Shown here piece after piece: positions 36,207 through 47,113 of a stretch of 64,000 nucleotides of DNA. Source of the DNA: Curtobacterium sp. TC1. GTDB taxonomy: Bacteria; Actinomycetota; Actinomycetes; Actinomycetales; Microbacteriaceae. The notes under the pieces are model-generated. The model saw only the letters and a program-made list of their open reading frames with translations. It did no database searches and was not told where the DNA came from. Where the stretch lies: assembly GCF_019844075.1 (NCBI RefSeq), contig NZ_CP081964.1:1860001-1924000 (forward strand), in the 5' to 3' direction. How positions within the stretch are numbered: the stretch's first letter is position 1; each line of letters begins with the position of its first letter. Position numbers and translations under genes: made by a program.

Positions 36207-37466
36207 ATGCGGTTCTTCATCCCGATCCTGATCGGGCGGATCCTCCGTGCCCTCGCGCGAGCGCGGGGCGGGGGATCCGCGTACCCCGGCTTCATCGTGC
36301 TCAAGCTCGTGCCCGACTTCCTGCAGCACGTGACGAAGCAGTTCCCCAACGGTGTCGTCTTCGTGCTCGGGTCGAACGGCAAGTCGACGACGACGCACAT
36401 GATCTCGGACATCGTCCGGGCGCACGGGCTGCGTGTGTTCACCAACCCCTCGGGCGCGAACCTGCCGCAGGGCATCGCGTCGGCGCTGCTGTCCGAGGTC
36501 TCGCTGACCGGTCGCCTGAAGGCGGACATCGGCATCCTCGAGGTGGACGAGGCCTTCGCGGTCGAACTCGCCGGCATCTTGTCGCCGTCCACGGTGACGA
36601 TGCTCAACGTGCAGGTCGACCAGCTGTACCGGTTCTTCGAGACCGAACGCGTCGCCGACATGATGCTCGACACCGCGGCACTGTCGACGGCGAACGTCAT
36701 CACGAACCGCGACGACCAGTTCCTCGACGCCTACGTGGCGCGGACCGGCCAGCGGGTGCTGCGCTTCGGTGCGAGCGCCGAGGTCGTCGCCGCCGCGCCG
36801 AACGGCCTGCAGAACGCCGACGACTTCGACCGGCAGGACGCCCAGCCGAACGCCGCCGAATCAGAGGTCGTCGTGAACACCGGTGACGGTGCGACGATCC
36901 GCTTCGACGGCACCGAGATCCCGGTCCGGTTGCCCGCCCGCGGCCTGCACTACGCGGTCGACGCCGCCGCGGCCACGGCCACGGCCAGCGCGGCACTCGG
37001 CACGCAGTTCCGCGCCGACGCCGTCACGAAGGCCTTCGGCACGATGAAGCCTGCCTACGGCCGCGGGGAACGACTCCCGATCGCTGGCGAGTCCGCCGAG
37101 TTCACGATGTTCAAGAACGCCGCGAGCCTCCAGCTCAACCTCGACGCGCTGCCGGACCGCCCCGAGCAGGTCCTCATGGCGATCGACGAGGGCACGCCGG
37201 ACATCTCCTGGATCTACGACATCGACTTCTCCAAGCTCGACCACGTCGACGTCGTCTCCGGTGACAAGGCCTGGCAGATCGCGATCGCCCTCGAGCACGC
37301 CGGTGTCCGCATCGGTCGGGTCGAACCCGACGTCGAGGCGGCGATCAAGCACATGGAGCAGCTCGGGTCGACGACCAGCGGGACGAAGAACTTCATCGTC
37401 AACTACGAGATCATGATGATCGCCCGCAAGGCCCTCGGCCACCCGGACATGGAGAAGACCGCATGA
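36207..37466 (+). CDS. murT: MurT-like Mur ligase family protein, cysteine-free and divergent
   Basis: This 419-residue protein matches MurT, the ligase half of the lipid II D-glutamate amidotransferase: an N-terminal basic helix, the P-loop GSNGKST (55-61), ILEVDEA, and the C-terminal DUF1727 domain with DISWIYDIDF (332-341). Important features differ from typical MurT. The Cys4 zinc ribbon expected between about 170 and 225 is absent, and the whole protein has no Cys. The FRDQLDRYGE motif reads VQVDQLYRFFE (135-145), and the NPAG motif reads KNAASL. It overlaps gatD by four bases. Ligase activity seems intact in outline, but ammonia transfer from GatD is doubtful. Confidence 0.9.
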   Translation: MRFFIPILIGRILRALARARGGGSAYPGFIVLKLVPDFLQHVTKQFPNGVVFVLGSNGKSTTTHMISDIVRAHGLRVFTNPSGANLPQGIASALLSEVSLTGRLKADIGILEVDEAFAVELAGILSPSTVTMLNVQVDQLYRFFETERVADMMLDTAALSTANVITNRDDQFLDAYVARTGQRVLRFGASAEVVAAAPNGLQNADDFDRQDAQPNAAESEVVVNTGDGATIRFDGTEIPVRLPARGLHYAVDAAAATATASAALGTQFRADAVTKAFGTMKPAYGRGERLPIAGESAEFTMFKNAASLQLNLDALPDRPEQVLMAIDEGTPDISWIYDIDFSKLDHVDVVSGDKAWQIAIALEHAGVRIGRVEPDVEAAIKHMEQLGSTTSGTKNFIVNYEIMMIARKALGHPDMEKTA

Positions 37467-38236
37467 CGGCCGACCGGCTGACCATCCTGCACGTCTACCC
37501 CCGACAGATGGGCGTCTCGGGCGACCGTGGCAACGTCGCGGCCCTGGTGCGCCGTGCCGCTGCAGCCGGCCTCGACACCGAGGTGCTCGAGTACGCGCCC
37601 GGCGACGAACTCCCCACGGCGGCCGACGTCGTCGTGATCGGCAACGGGCCGCTCAGCGCGATGCGGTCCCTCGGCGCCGACGTCGCGCGCATCGGTGCGA
37701 CGCTCCGCGCCTTCGCCAGCGACGGGGTGCCGGTGATCGCGGTCGGCGGCGGGTTCGACCTGTCGACGAACGAGGTCGTCCCCACCGAGGGCGCACCGGT
37801 CGCCGGATTCGGCGTGTTCGACGCCCGCGCCGTCCGCGGTGCCGAGCGGCGCGTGAACTACTTCGTGCTGGAGACCCGGTACCCGCTGCTTCCCGGAGCG
37901 CCGACGCGTCTCGCCGGGTTCGAGGACCACGCCACCAGCATCGAGCTCGCGGCCGGGGTCACTCCCTTCGCCGACGTCGTGTCCGGCGGCGGCAACCAGG
38001 CGGGCGCCCCGGTCGAGGGTGCGATCGTCGGCACGTCCTTCGGCACGCACACCCAGGGCCCGATCCTGCCGCTCAACCCGCAGCTGACCGATGGTGTCCT
38101 CGCCGCAGCCGGCGCACGGCTGGGCCGCGAGTACACGCCGGACCCGGAGCAGACGGCGACCATCGACCGCTACGCACGCGAGGCGCGCGCCACCGTCGAC
38201 CGCTACGTCGACAAGGCGTTCAAGCGCATCGCGTGA
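37463..38236 (+). CDS. gatD: GatD-like class I glutaminase homologue lacking the catalytic Cys and His
   Basis: This 257-residue protein aligns along its length with GatD, the glutaminase that feeds ammonia to MurT. Conserved framework includes LHVYPRQM, SGDRGNV, FGVFDARAV, GFEDH and GPILPLNPQLTD. The nucleophile elbow, CGGYQ in active GatD, reads GGGFD here (Gly95 replaces Cys). The catalytic His of YLHGP is Gln198 (HTQGP). The protein contains no Cys at all, so it cannot hydrolyse glutamine by the known mechanism. It starts inside the murT stop (ATGA) and is followed by a strong terminator. The conserved operon implies that the pair still works together. Confidence 0.9.
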   Translation: MTADRLTILHVYPRQMGVSGDRGNVAALVRRAAAAGLDTEVLEYAPGDELPTAADVVVIGNGPLSAMRSLGADVARIGATLRAFASDGVPVIAVGGGFDLSTNEVVPTEGAPVAGFGVFDARAVRGAERRVNYFVLETRYPLLPGAPTRLAGFEDHATSIELAAGVTPFADVVSGGGNQAGAPVEGAIVGTSFGTHTQGPILPLNPQLTDGVLAAAGARLGREYTPDPEQTATIDRYAREARATVDRYVDKAFKRIA

Positions 38237-38239
38237 GAC

Positions 38240-38279
38240 ACGACGAAGGCCGGGCCTGCAGGGGCCCGGCCTTCGTCGT
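38240..38279 (+). terminator. Terminator of rpoD-murT-gatD
   Basis: ACGACGAAGGCCGGGCC (38240-38256) pairs perfectly with 38263-38279 around six bases, right after the gatD stop. Confidence 0.8.
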
Positions 38280-38361
38280 TCCCGAGGGCGGTGGCAACTG
38301 TTGCCAGTTCCGGAACGTCGCGTTGTGCATGTGACATGTGAGTGCGGACAAAGGAGGTCCC

Positions 38362-38823
38362 ATGCAACGCAACACACGCACACTCGCCCTGGTCGGTGCA
38401 CTCGTCGTGACCCTGGTCGGTGTCGGTGCCGGTGCCGGTGCCGTCGGACAGACGACGACGGCCGAGGCGGCGATGACCCGGATCAGTCCGGCCTGCGCTT
38501 CGGTCCCGACGACCACGACCGAATCCGACGGCTTCCCCGGTTCCGTCTTCTCCAAGCGGCTGCAGTGTCTCGGCAGCATGGCCACCTACACCGGCCCCAT
38601 CGACGGCGTGATGGGGCCGAACTCGTGGATCGGGGCGTCCAACCAGCTCGCGAAGGGCGGGTACTACCAGGCCCCGATCGCGTAGGGGTACGAGAGCAAG
38701 GACGTCGTGGCAGCACTGCAACGATGGGCGGCCGCCCACGGCCGCTACAGCGGCCCCATCGACGGTGTCTGGGGGCCGAACAGCTACCGCGGCGCCGCCT
38801 GGGCGCTGAACCGCGCGTTCTGA
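38362..38823 (+). pseudogene. Secreted peptidoglycan-binding-like protein interrupted by an in-frame TAG
   Basis: The ATG at 38362 follows a strong AAAGGAGG site. A signal peptide (about 1-37, basic start then LVGALVVTLVGVGAGAGAVG) leads to a repeat LQCLGSMATYTGPIDGVMGP. A TAG at 38683-38685 ends the frame after 107 residues. The same frame continues without another stop to TGA 38821-38823 and encodes a second matching repeat, LQRWAAAHGRYSGPIDGVWG. The two repeats, the shared GPIDGVxGPNS motif and undisturbed codon use show one gene of about 153 residues cut by a nonsense change, a sequencing error, or a readthrough site. The repeats resemble degenerate peptidoglycan-binding type 1 modules, so the protein probably acts at the cell wall. 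Confidence 0.75.
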
Positions 38824-38837
38824 GACGGGCAACAGAC

Positions 38838-38879
38838 AGACGGGAGGCCCGGTGCCAGCTGGCACCGGGCCTCCCGTCT
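38838..38879. repeat. Perfect 42-base intergenic palindrome (subtype II)
   Basis: AGACGGGAGGCCCGGTGCCAG (38838-38858, one base longer than the next unit of the family core) is followed directly by its exact reverse complement. It sits between two convergent genes and could stop transcription both ways, but near-identical copies occur at 52628 and 62163. Confidence 0.85.
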
Positions 38880-38902
38880 TGCTGTGCTCGCGCCTTCGCG
38901 CG

Positions 38903-39127
38903 CTACTTCGACTCGTAGAGTCGGCTGCTCTCGTCGTGCCACTCGATGGCGGTCGCCGCGAGCTTGTCCTTGAACTCGGCGCCGTGGTGGGCACAGAAGA
39001 ACAGCTCGCCGCTCGACATGGTGGCTCGGATGTAGGCCTGCGCCCCGCAGCTGTCGCAACGGTCGGCGGCGGTCAGCTGGTGGTTGCTGACTTCGTCGAT
39101 GGAGGGGTCCTGCACGGTCTGGGTCAT
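38903..39127 (-). CDS. Small Cys-rich protein, DUF7455-like
   Basis: This 74-residue protein begins MTQTVQDPSIDEVSNHQL and has a CDSCGAQAYIRAT motif followed by GELFFCAHHGAEFKDKL. The CxxC plus CxHH pattern can bind one zinc ion. Small proteins of this form are conserved near rpoD and gyrB/parE-type genes in actinobacteria, with unknown role. The ATG at 39127 has GAGGAG eight bases upstream, preferred over an upstream in-frame start. Confidence 0.82.
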   Translation of the reverse strand: MTQTVQDPSIDEVSNHQLTAADRCDSCGAQAYIRATMSSGELFFCAHHGAEFKDKLAATAIEWHDESSRLYESK

Positions 39128-39283
39128 TGCTGTGCTCCTCACGGATCGCAGGTGGTGCCGGGTGGTTGCACCATTTCAACACGTGATGCCTGAGAACGAT
39201 GCATTGTGCAGCGCTGTTTCGCTGAGCGCGGACCGGTTGTCCCCAGTGCGAGTGTCCACGCCGGGGGTGTCGGTGCGGCTCGG

Positions 39284-39295
39284 TAGCATCGGACG
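39284..39295 (+). promoter_or_regulatory. Leaderless promoter, -10 TAGCAT
   Basis: TAGCAT at 39284-39289 ends six bases before the GTG at 39296. Confidence 0.55.
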
Positions 39296-41422
39296 GTGAG
39301 CTCCGACTACTCCGCACGCCATCTCTCCGTCCTCGAAGGGCTCGAGGCGGTCCGGAAGCGTCCGGGGATGTACATCGGCTCGACCGACTCCCGGGGGCTC
39401 ATGCACTGCCTGTGGGAGATCATCGACAACTCCGTCGACGAAGCCCTGGCGGGGCACGGCGACGAGATCGGCGTCGTGCTGCACGCCGACGGCTCGGTCG
39501 AGGTCCGCGACACCGCTCGTGGCATCCCGGTGGACGTCGAACCGAAGACCGGCCTGACCGGGGTCGAGGTCGTGTTCACCAAGCTGCACGCTGGTGGCAA
39601 GTTCGGGTCGGGGTCGTACGCCGCGTCGGGCGGTCTGCACGGCGTCGGTGCCTCGGTGGTCAACGCGCTGTCGGAGCGCCTCGACGTCGAGGTCGACCGC
39701 GGCGGCAAGACCTACGCCATGTCCTTCCACCGCGGCGAGCCCGGCACGTTCGACGACACGAAGGGGATCGGTCCGGACGCCCCGTTCAGCCCCTTCACCT
39801 CGGGCAGCGAGCTGCGGGTGGTCGGCAAGGTGAAGAAGGGCGTCACCGGTTCCCGCATCCGCTACTGGGCGGACCGGCAGATCTTCACGGCCGACGCGCG
39901 GTTCAGCACCGACGACCTGGTCACGCGCGCACGGCAGACGGCGTTCCTCGTTCCCGGACTCGGCATCACGATCACCGACGAACGCGTGTCCTCGATCGAG
40001 GCCGCCGCCGCGCGTGCCGAGGCGACGGGCACCGCCGTCGAGGCCGGTCCGGTCGTCGAGCGCTTCCGCTACGAGGGCGGCATCGGCGAGTTCGTCGAGC
40101 ACCTCGCCACCGACACCGCCGTCACGGACGTCTGGCGCGTGCAGGGCACCGGGACCTTCACCGAGACCGTCCCGATGCTCGACGACAAGGGCCACATGGT
40201 CTCCACCGCGGTCGAGCGCTCCTGCGAAGTGGACCTCGCCCTCCGGTGGGGCGACGGGTACGAGACGGCGTTCCGCAGCTTCGTCAACATCATCGCCACA
40301 CCGAAGGGCGGCACACACCAGGCCGGCTTCGAGTCTGGGTTGGTCAAGGCCGTCCGCGCACAGGTCGAGGCGAACGCCCGCAAGCTCAAGGTCGGGCAGG
40401 ACAAGCTCGACAAGGACGACGTGCTCGCCGGCATGACCGCCGTCCTGACCGTCCGACTGCCCGAGCCGCAGTTCGAGGGGCAGACGAAGGAGATCCTCGG
40501 CACGCCAGCGGTCCGGAAGATCGTCGACCAGGTCGTGTCGAAGCGCATCACCGAGATCCTGACGTCGACGCAGCGTACCGAGAAGGCCCAGGCCGCGACC
40601 CTGCTCGAGAAGGTCGTCGCGGAGATGAAGACCCGCATCTCGGCCCGCGCCCACAAGGAGACGCAGCGCCGGAAGAACGCGCTCGAGAACTCGTCGTTGC
40701 CGACGAAGCTCGCAGACTGCCGGTCGCAGGAGACCGAGGGCACCGAGCTCTTCATCGTCGAGGGCGACTCGGCCCTCGGGACCGCGAAGCTCGCACGCAA
40801 CAGCGAGTACCAGGCGCTGCTGCCGATCCGCGGCAAGATCCTCAACGTGCAGAAGGCGTCCGTCTCGGACATGCTGTCGAACGTCGAGTGCGCGTCCATC
40901 ATCCAGGTCATCGGCGCCGGCTCCGGTCGCACGTTCGAGATCGACCAGGCGCGGTACGGCAAGGTCATCATCATGTCGGACGCCGACGTCGACGGCGCCC
41001 ACATCCGCACACTGCTGCTGACCCTGTTCTTCCGGTACATGCGACCGATGATCGAGGAAGGCCGGGTCTTCGCTGCCGTCCCGCCGCTGCACCGGGTCGT
41101 CGTGGTGAACCGCGGCAAGCCCAACGACACGCTCTACACGTACTCCGAGCAGGAACTGCAGACCGTGCTGAAGAAGCTCGAGAAGACCGGCAAGAAGTAC
41201 CAGGAGCCGATCCAGCGGTACAAGGGCCTGGGGGAGATGGACGCCGACCAGCTCGCCGAGACCACGATGGACCGAGCGCACCGCACCCTGCGGCGGGTGA
41301 ACATCACGCACGCCGAGAGCGCGGCGAAGGTGTTCGAGCTGCTCATGGGCAACGACGTGGCCCCGCGCAAGGAGTTCATCCTGGCCGGCGAGGGCCTCGA
41401 CCGCGACCGCATCGACGCGTAG
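39296..41422 (+). CDS. parE: DNA topoisomerase IV subunit B (type IIA ATPase subunit)
   Basis: This 708-residue subunit supplies ATPase and TOPRIM domains of a type IIA topoisomerase. Visible are the GHKL ATPase motifs (RKRPGMYIGSTDSRGLMH, EIIDNSVDEALAGHG, GGLHGVGASVVNALS), QTKEILGTP, and the TOPRIM residues EGDSALGTAK (near 489) and DADVDGAHI (near 562). It pairs with the A subunit at 41665-44151, which is separate from the gyrBA pair usually found near the replication origin. Thus decatenation (ParE) is more likely than a second gyrase, though sequence alone cannot exclude gyrase. Leaderless start. Confidence 0.88.
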   Translation: MSSDYSARHLSVLEGLEAVRKRPGMYIGSTDSRGLMHCLWEIIDNSVDEALAGHGDEIGVVLHADGSVEVRDTARGIPVDVEPKTGLTGVEVVFTKLHAGGKFGSGSYAASGGLHGVGASVVNALSERLDVEVDRGGKTYAMSFHRGEPGTFDDTKGIGPDAPFSPFTSGSELRVVGKVKKGVTGSRIRYWADRQIFTADARFSTDDLVTRARQTAFLVPGLGITITDERVSSIEAAAARAEATGTAVEAGPVVERFRYEGGIGEFVEHLATDTAVTDVWRVQGTGTFTETVPMLDDKGHMVSTAVERSCEVDLALRWGDGYETAFRSFVNIIATPKGGTHQAGFESGLVKAVRAQVEANARKLKVGQDKLDKDDVLAGMTAVLTVRLPEPQFEGQTKEILGTPAVRKIVDQVVSKRITEILTSTQRTEKAQAATLLEKVVAEMKTRISARAHKETQRRKNALENSSLPTKLADCRSQETEGTELFIVEGDSALGTAKLARNSEYQALLPIRGKILNVQKASVSDMLSNVECASIIQVIGAGSGRTFEIDQARYGKVIIMSDADVDGAHIRTLLLTLFFRYMRPMIEEGRVFAAVPPLHRVVVVNRGKPNDTLYTYSEQELQTVLKKLEKTGKKYQEPIQRYKGLGEMDADQLAETTMDRAHRTLRRVNITHAESAAKVFELLMGNDVAPRKEFILAGEGLDRDRIDA

Positions 41423-41571
41423 CGCGCCGGACCGCGGCGCAGCTGCCGGCCCGAGTCTCGCGGTGGGCGACTCGTCTCGGGCGCCGGACCGCGAATGATG
41501 TCGCTCAGGCCGAGTCTCAGTGCCGCCAGAGCGACACCGTGCCGCCACCCTGCGCCGTCCGTACCGCCAAC

Positions 41572-41610
41572 GCGACAGTGTCCCGCGAACTGTTCGCGGG
41601 ACACTGTCGC
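41572..41610. repeat. Perfect 18-base inverted repeat, GACACTGTCGC family
   Basis: GCGACAGTGTCCCGCGAA (41572-41589) and its exact reverse complement (41593-41610) flank CTG. It lies in the 242-base gap between convergent parE and parC. A diverged half copy (TTCGCGGCACACTGTCGC) occurs at 23475-23492 in another gap between convergent genes. Confidence 0.75.
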
Positions 41611-41664
41611 TTTCGCGAAGGGTGGGCGCAGCGAAGGGTGCGGGCGGCGCAGCGCCCCGCCCGC

Positions 41665-44151
<2,487 letters not shown>

Positions 44152-44166
44152 GGCACCTTTCTGGGA

Positions 44167-44202
44167 GACCGGAGTCGTCTGGAAGACCGGGGTCGTCTGG
44201 AA
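44167..44202. repeat. 18-base tandem duplication in a divergent promoter region
   Basis: GACCGGAGTCGTCTGGAA (44167-44184) and GACCGGGGTCGTCTGGAA (44185-44202) differ by one base. They fill the 62 bases between parC and the divergent phosphodiesterase gene and could be paired operator sites. Confidence 0.65.
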
Positions 44203-44213
44203 GACTCTGTGGA

Positions 44214-45380
44214 ATGGGAACAAGCGTACCGACGGCCCCCGACGCCGCCGCGAACCTCGCCGACGTCTTCCCGAGTTGCCTCGTGGCGCTCGGGGCTGCG
44301 GACGACGCGTGGTCGCGTGCCAACGGCCTGGAGGCCCGGATCGCCCTCCGTCCCGCCCGTTCCGCGATCGTCGTCCTGGTCGACGGCCTCGGTTCGGTCG
44401 CGCTGTCGGCTCGCGCCGGCCACGCCCGCTGGCTGACCGCGGCGAAGGGCACCAGCACCGCGAAGAAGCTCCGCAGCGGGTTCCCGACCACGACGGCCGC
44501 GGCACTGAGCACCCTGACGACCGGACGGTCGCCCGGCACGCACGGCGTCGTCGGCTACAGCGGCTGGAACCCGGACACCGGCGCGGTGATGAACCTGCTC
44601 GGCGGGTGGGACACCGAGGTGCCGGCGGACTGGTTCCTCGTCGAGACGCTGTTCACCCGGGCCGCGGAACTCGGCGTCGACCCCGTCGTGGTCGGTCCGG
44701 AGCGCTACCGGGCGTCCGGCATGACCGCGAACGTCCTCGGTGGCGCGCGCTACGTGGCAGCGGACACGATCCCGGAGCGCATCGACGCCGCCCTGGCCGA
44801 GACCGCCACCGGCCGGTCCCTCGTCTACCTGTACGTGCCGGAGCTCGACTCGATCGGCCACAAGTCCGGGTGGCAGTCCGACCGGTGGACGGCGACGCTC
44901 GAGCTGCTCGACGGCGAACTCGCCCGCCTCGACGCCCGTGGTGCACGCGACGTCGGCATCCTGGTCACCGCGGACCACGGTGTGCTCGACGTGCCGGACC
45001 ACGCGAACATCGCCGTCGACCCGCTGCTGCTGACGGACGTCGTCGGGGTGGCGGGCGACCCCCGGTGCCGCCAGTTCACGGTGGCGCCCGGCACCGACGT
45101 GCGCGGGCTCGTGGGGGCCTTCCGTGCGCGCTACGGCAAGAAGGCGTACGTCGCGAGCCGTGACGAGGCGATCGCCGCCGGCTGGTTCGGTGCGGTCTCG
45201 CCGGAGGTGGTCCCGCGCATCGGCGACGTGATCGTCGTGGCACGCGGCTCGTGGGCGTTCAACGACGACCGGGCGCTGCGCGACGGCGAGGTCCCGAAGC
45301 GCATGATCGGACAGCACGGTGCGATGACCGACGAGGAGACCCTCGTGCCGCTCCGGCTCGCCGGGGCGTTCGCGCAGTAG
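44214..45380 (+). CDS. Alkaline-phosphatase-like nucleotide pyrophosphatase/phosphodiesterase
   Basis: This 388-residue protein belongs to the phosphodiesterase/nucleotide pyrophosphatase branch of the alkaline phosphatase superfamily. [11 protein letters not shown] holds the first metal-binding Asp. [16 protein letters not shown] carries the Thr nucleophile in place of Ser. [13 protein letters not shown] and [16 protein letters not shown] give the other metal ligands. There is no signal peptide, so it acts in the cytoplasm or at the inner membrane surface; the substrate is unknown. The ATG at 44214 lies seven bases after AAGACT, a weak leaderless -10. It is divergent from parC and convergent with sepH. 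Confidence 0.87.
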   Translation: MGTSVPTAPDAAANLADVFPSCLVALGAADDAWSRANGLEARIALRPARSAIVVLVDGLGSVALSARAGHARWLTAAKGTSTAKKLRSGFPTTTAAALSTLTTGRSPGTHGVVGYSGWNPDTGAVMNLLGGWDTEVPADWFLVETLFTRAAELGVDPVVVGPERYRASGMTANVLGGARYVAADTIPERIDAALAETATGRSLVYLYVPELDSIGHKSGWQSDRWTATLELLDGELARLDARGARDVGILVTADHGVLDVPDHANIAVDPLLLTDVVGVAGDPRCRQFTVAPGTDVRGLVGAFRARYGKKAYVASRDEAIAAGWFGAVSPEVVPRIGDVIVVARGSWAFNDDRALRDGEVPKRMIGQHGAMTDEETLVPLRLAGAFAQ

Positions 45381-45408
45381 CCGGCCGCCGCGGATCAGTC
45401 CGAGCGGA

Positions 45409-46443
45409 TCAGGCCGGGTCCTCCGGGCGGGTGCCGAAGACGATCTCGTCCCAGCTCGGCATCGACCGGCGGTTGCGCTTCTTGCGCTCGGCACGTCCCT
45501 CGGCCTCGGGTGCCGATGCCGGGCGGGCGTCGGCCGACGACGGGGCGGTGTCGCTCACGGGCTGGTCCTCGAAACCCTGCAACGGGATGTCGACGACGCT
45601 GATCGACGTGCCGCGGGCGGGCTCGTCGCGCTGCTCGCCGAACGAGGCGGCTTCGCGCTCGCCCCGGCGTCGGCGGAGGGCCTCGAGCAGGTCGGCGGTC
45701 TCGTTGCCGGGTGCGCGCTCCTCGACGGCCGCCTGTCCGATGCGGGGCAGCGGTGCACGGAGCGGCGCGCGGTCGGGGACGTCGGGGTTCGTGACGGCCT
45801 CGTCCTCTTCCTCGACGCGGAAGGCGCCGGAGTCGAAGCGGGTGCCGTCGTCGTCCTGCTGCTCGTACTCCACGGCGCGCAGGCGGGGCGCGATGCCCTC
45901 GTCGTCGGTGTGCGAGAGCCGGTGCGCGTCGCCGTTGTCCGGCACGAGGGTCGAGGTCTTCGGGTCGAAGCGCCACTGGGCGTCGTGCTCGACCTCGGCC
46001 GCGGTGTAGCGGACCCGGACCTGCCAGCCGCTCTCCGGGTGCTTCCACGAGCCCCAGCTGATCGCGGTGGCCTCGCCGGCCTCGAGCTTCGCGGTGATCG
46101 CCGCGCCGAAGGTGTCCGGGGCCTCGTCGTCCAACGGGGTCACCGGGACGCGGTGCGAGGCGTCGAGCACGAACGCGCGCTCGGCCAGCACCGGACCCTC
46201 GAAGCGTCGGACGTACTCGACGTCGACGTCGAGCGCGGCGGCGACGTCGGCGGCGTCGGCACCACCGCGGATGCGTGCCTGGACGTCCTTCGGCGAGACC
46301 CGCTTCTGCGGCCCGGCGTCGGGGTTGGCCTGACGGACCTGCCCCGGCAGCGAGGACGTGACGGGCAACCGGAACTCGGTACCGCCGTCGGTCGCCAGGA
46401 GGAGTGCGCCTGCCTCGACTCCGATGACTCTCACGTCTTGCAT
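45409..46443 (-). CDS. sepH: SepH-like cell division regulator (DUF3071)
   Basis: This 344-residue protein matches the actinobacterial SepH/DUF3071 family that binds FtsZ and promotes its assembly. The N-terminal domain (about 1-170) contains RVSPKDVQARIRGGADAAD, a helix-turn-helix-like segment, and VEYVRRFEGPVLAERAFVLD. The middle is acidic and disordered. The end, RRSMPSWDEIVFGTR, is the conserved C-terminal motif of the family. Start ATG 46443 has GGGAAGG upstream. It diverges from the DUF4193 gene, the usual actinobacterial arrangement. Confidence 0.92.
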   Translation of the reverse strand: MQDVRVIGVEAGALLLATDGGTEFRLPVTSSLPGQVRQANPDAGPQKRVSPKDVQARIRGGADAADVAAALDVDVEYVRRFEGPVLAERAFVLDASHRVPVTPLDDEAPDTFGAAITAKLEAGEATAISWGSWKHPESGWQVRVRYTAAEVEHDAQWRFDPKTSTLVPDNGDAHRLSHTDDEGIAPRLRAVEYEQQDDDGTRFDSGAFRVEEEDEAVTNPDVPDRAPLRAPLPRIGQAAVEERAPGNETADLLEALRRRRGEREAASFGEQRDEPARGTSISVVDIPLQGFEDQPVSDTAPSSADARPASAPEAEGRAERKKRNRRSMPSWDEIVFGTRPEDPA

Positions 46444-46709
46444 GGTCCAGCCTTCCCAGCGTCGCGTACGGTCGTGCGTCGTACCCCGTGAGTATGCAGT
46501 GGTCGTGGACGGTTTCCACGGAGGCGCACGGGCGTGCCGCGGAGTCTGCGGCGAGCGTCGACGGGTGTCGGGAATGTCCGGAACGGGGTACGGGTTGCAG
46601 GGCCGTGACGACGCGCCGCAGATCTCGGTTTGCACTCTGGCGGGACGTCGTGCAAACTGTCGCCGCCGATCACCCGGCGACGACCTCTCGATACGAGAAA
46701 TGGATGGGC

Positions 46710-47009
46710 ATGGCCACCGATTACGACGCCCCCCGGAAGACCGATGACAACTCCGATTCGGAGTCGATCGAGGCCCTCAAGGAGCGCGTTCCCGACAAGA
46801 TGTCGGGGGTCGTCGACGATGATTCGGACAACCCCGGCAGCTTCGAACTCGCCGGGCAGGACCTGAGCGACGTCGACCTCGACGTCGTGGTGCTGCCCCC
46901 GCAGGTCGATGAGTTCACCTGCGTCGAGTGCTTCCTCGTGAAGCACCGCTCCCAGCTCGACCACGAGTCGAAGCTCGGGCCGGTCTGCGCGGAATGCGCA
47001 GCGCTCTAG
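46710..47009 (+). CDS. DUF4193 protein, small acidic zinc-finger-like
   Basis: This 99-residue protein begins MATDYDAPRKTDDNSDSESI, is acidic through the middle, and ends with FTCVECFLVKHRSQLD and PVCAECAAL, two CxxC pairs able to hold one zinc ion. This is the conserved DUF4193 layout found in nearly all actinobacteria, usually next to sepH and dut. An in-frame ATG two codons upstream (46704) is possible. Function is unknown; a role in transcription has been discussed for similar proteins, but nothing here proves it. A hairpin follows. Confidence 0.92.
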   Translation: MATDYDAPRKTDDNSDSESIEALKERVPDKMSGVVDDDSDNPGSFELAGQDLSDVDLDVVVLPPQVDEFTCVECFLVKHRSQLDHESKLGPVCAECAAL

Positions 47010-47022
47010 GCGCAACGATCAC

Positions 47023-47058
47023 CGAAGGCCCCGCATCCTCCAGGATGCGGGGCCTTCG
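47023..47058. terminator. Bidirectional terminator between DUF4193 and DUF3093 genes
   Basis: CGAAGGCCCCGCATCCT (47023-47039) pairs perfectly with 47042-47058, leaving only CC unpaired in the duplex. Confidence 0.75.
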
Positions 47059-47113
47059 TCGTACGGTACGGGGCGGACGCGCGCCGGGCCTCCCGTCCGC
47101 CCGTCGCGGTCCG

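Noticed and set aside
38240..38279. Member of the palindrome family
   Set aside because: The GAAGGCCGGGCC stem differs in sequence and has the position and loop of an ordinary terminator.
44331..44350. Palindrome half-site GGCCTGGAGGCCCGGAT
   Set aside because: It lies in frame within the phosphodiesterase coding sequence, has no second arm and is probably chance.
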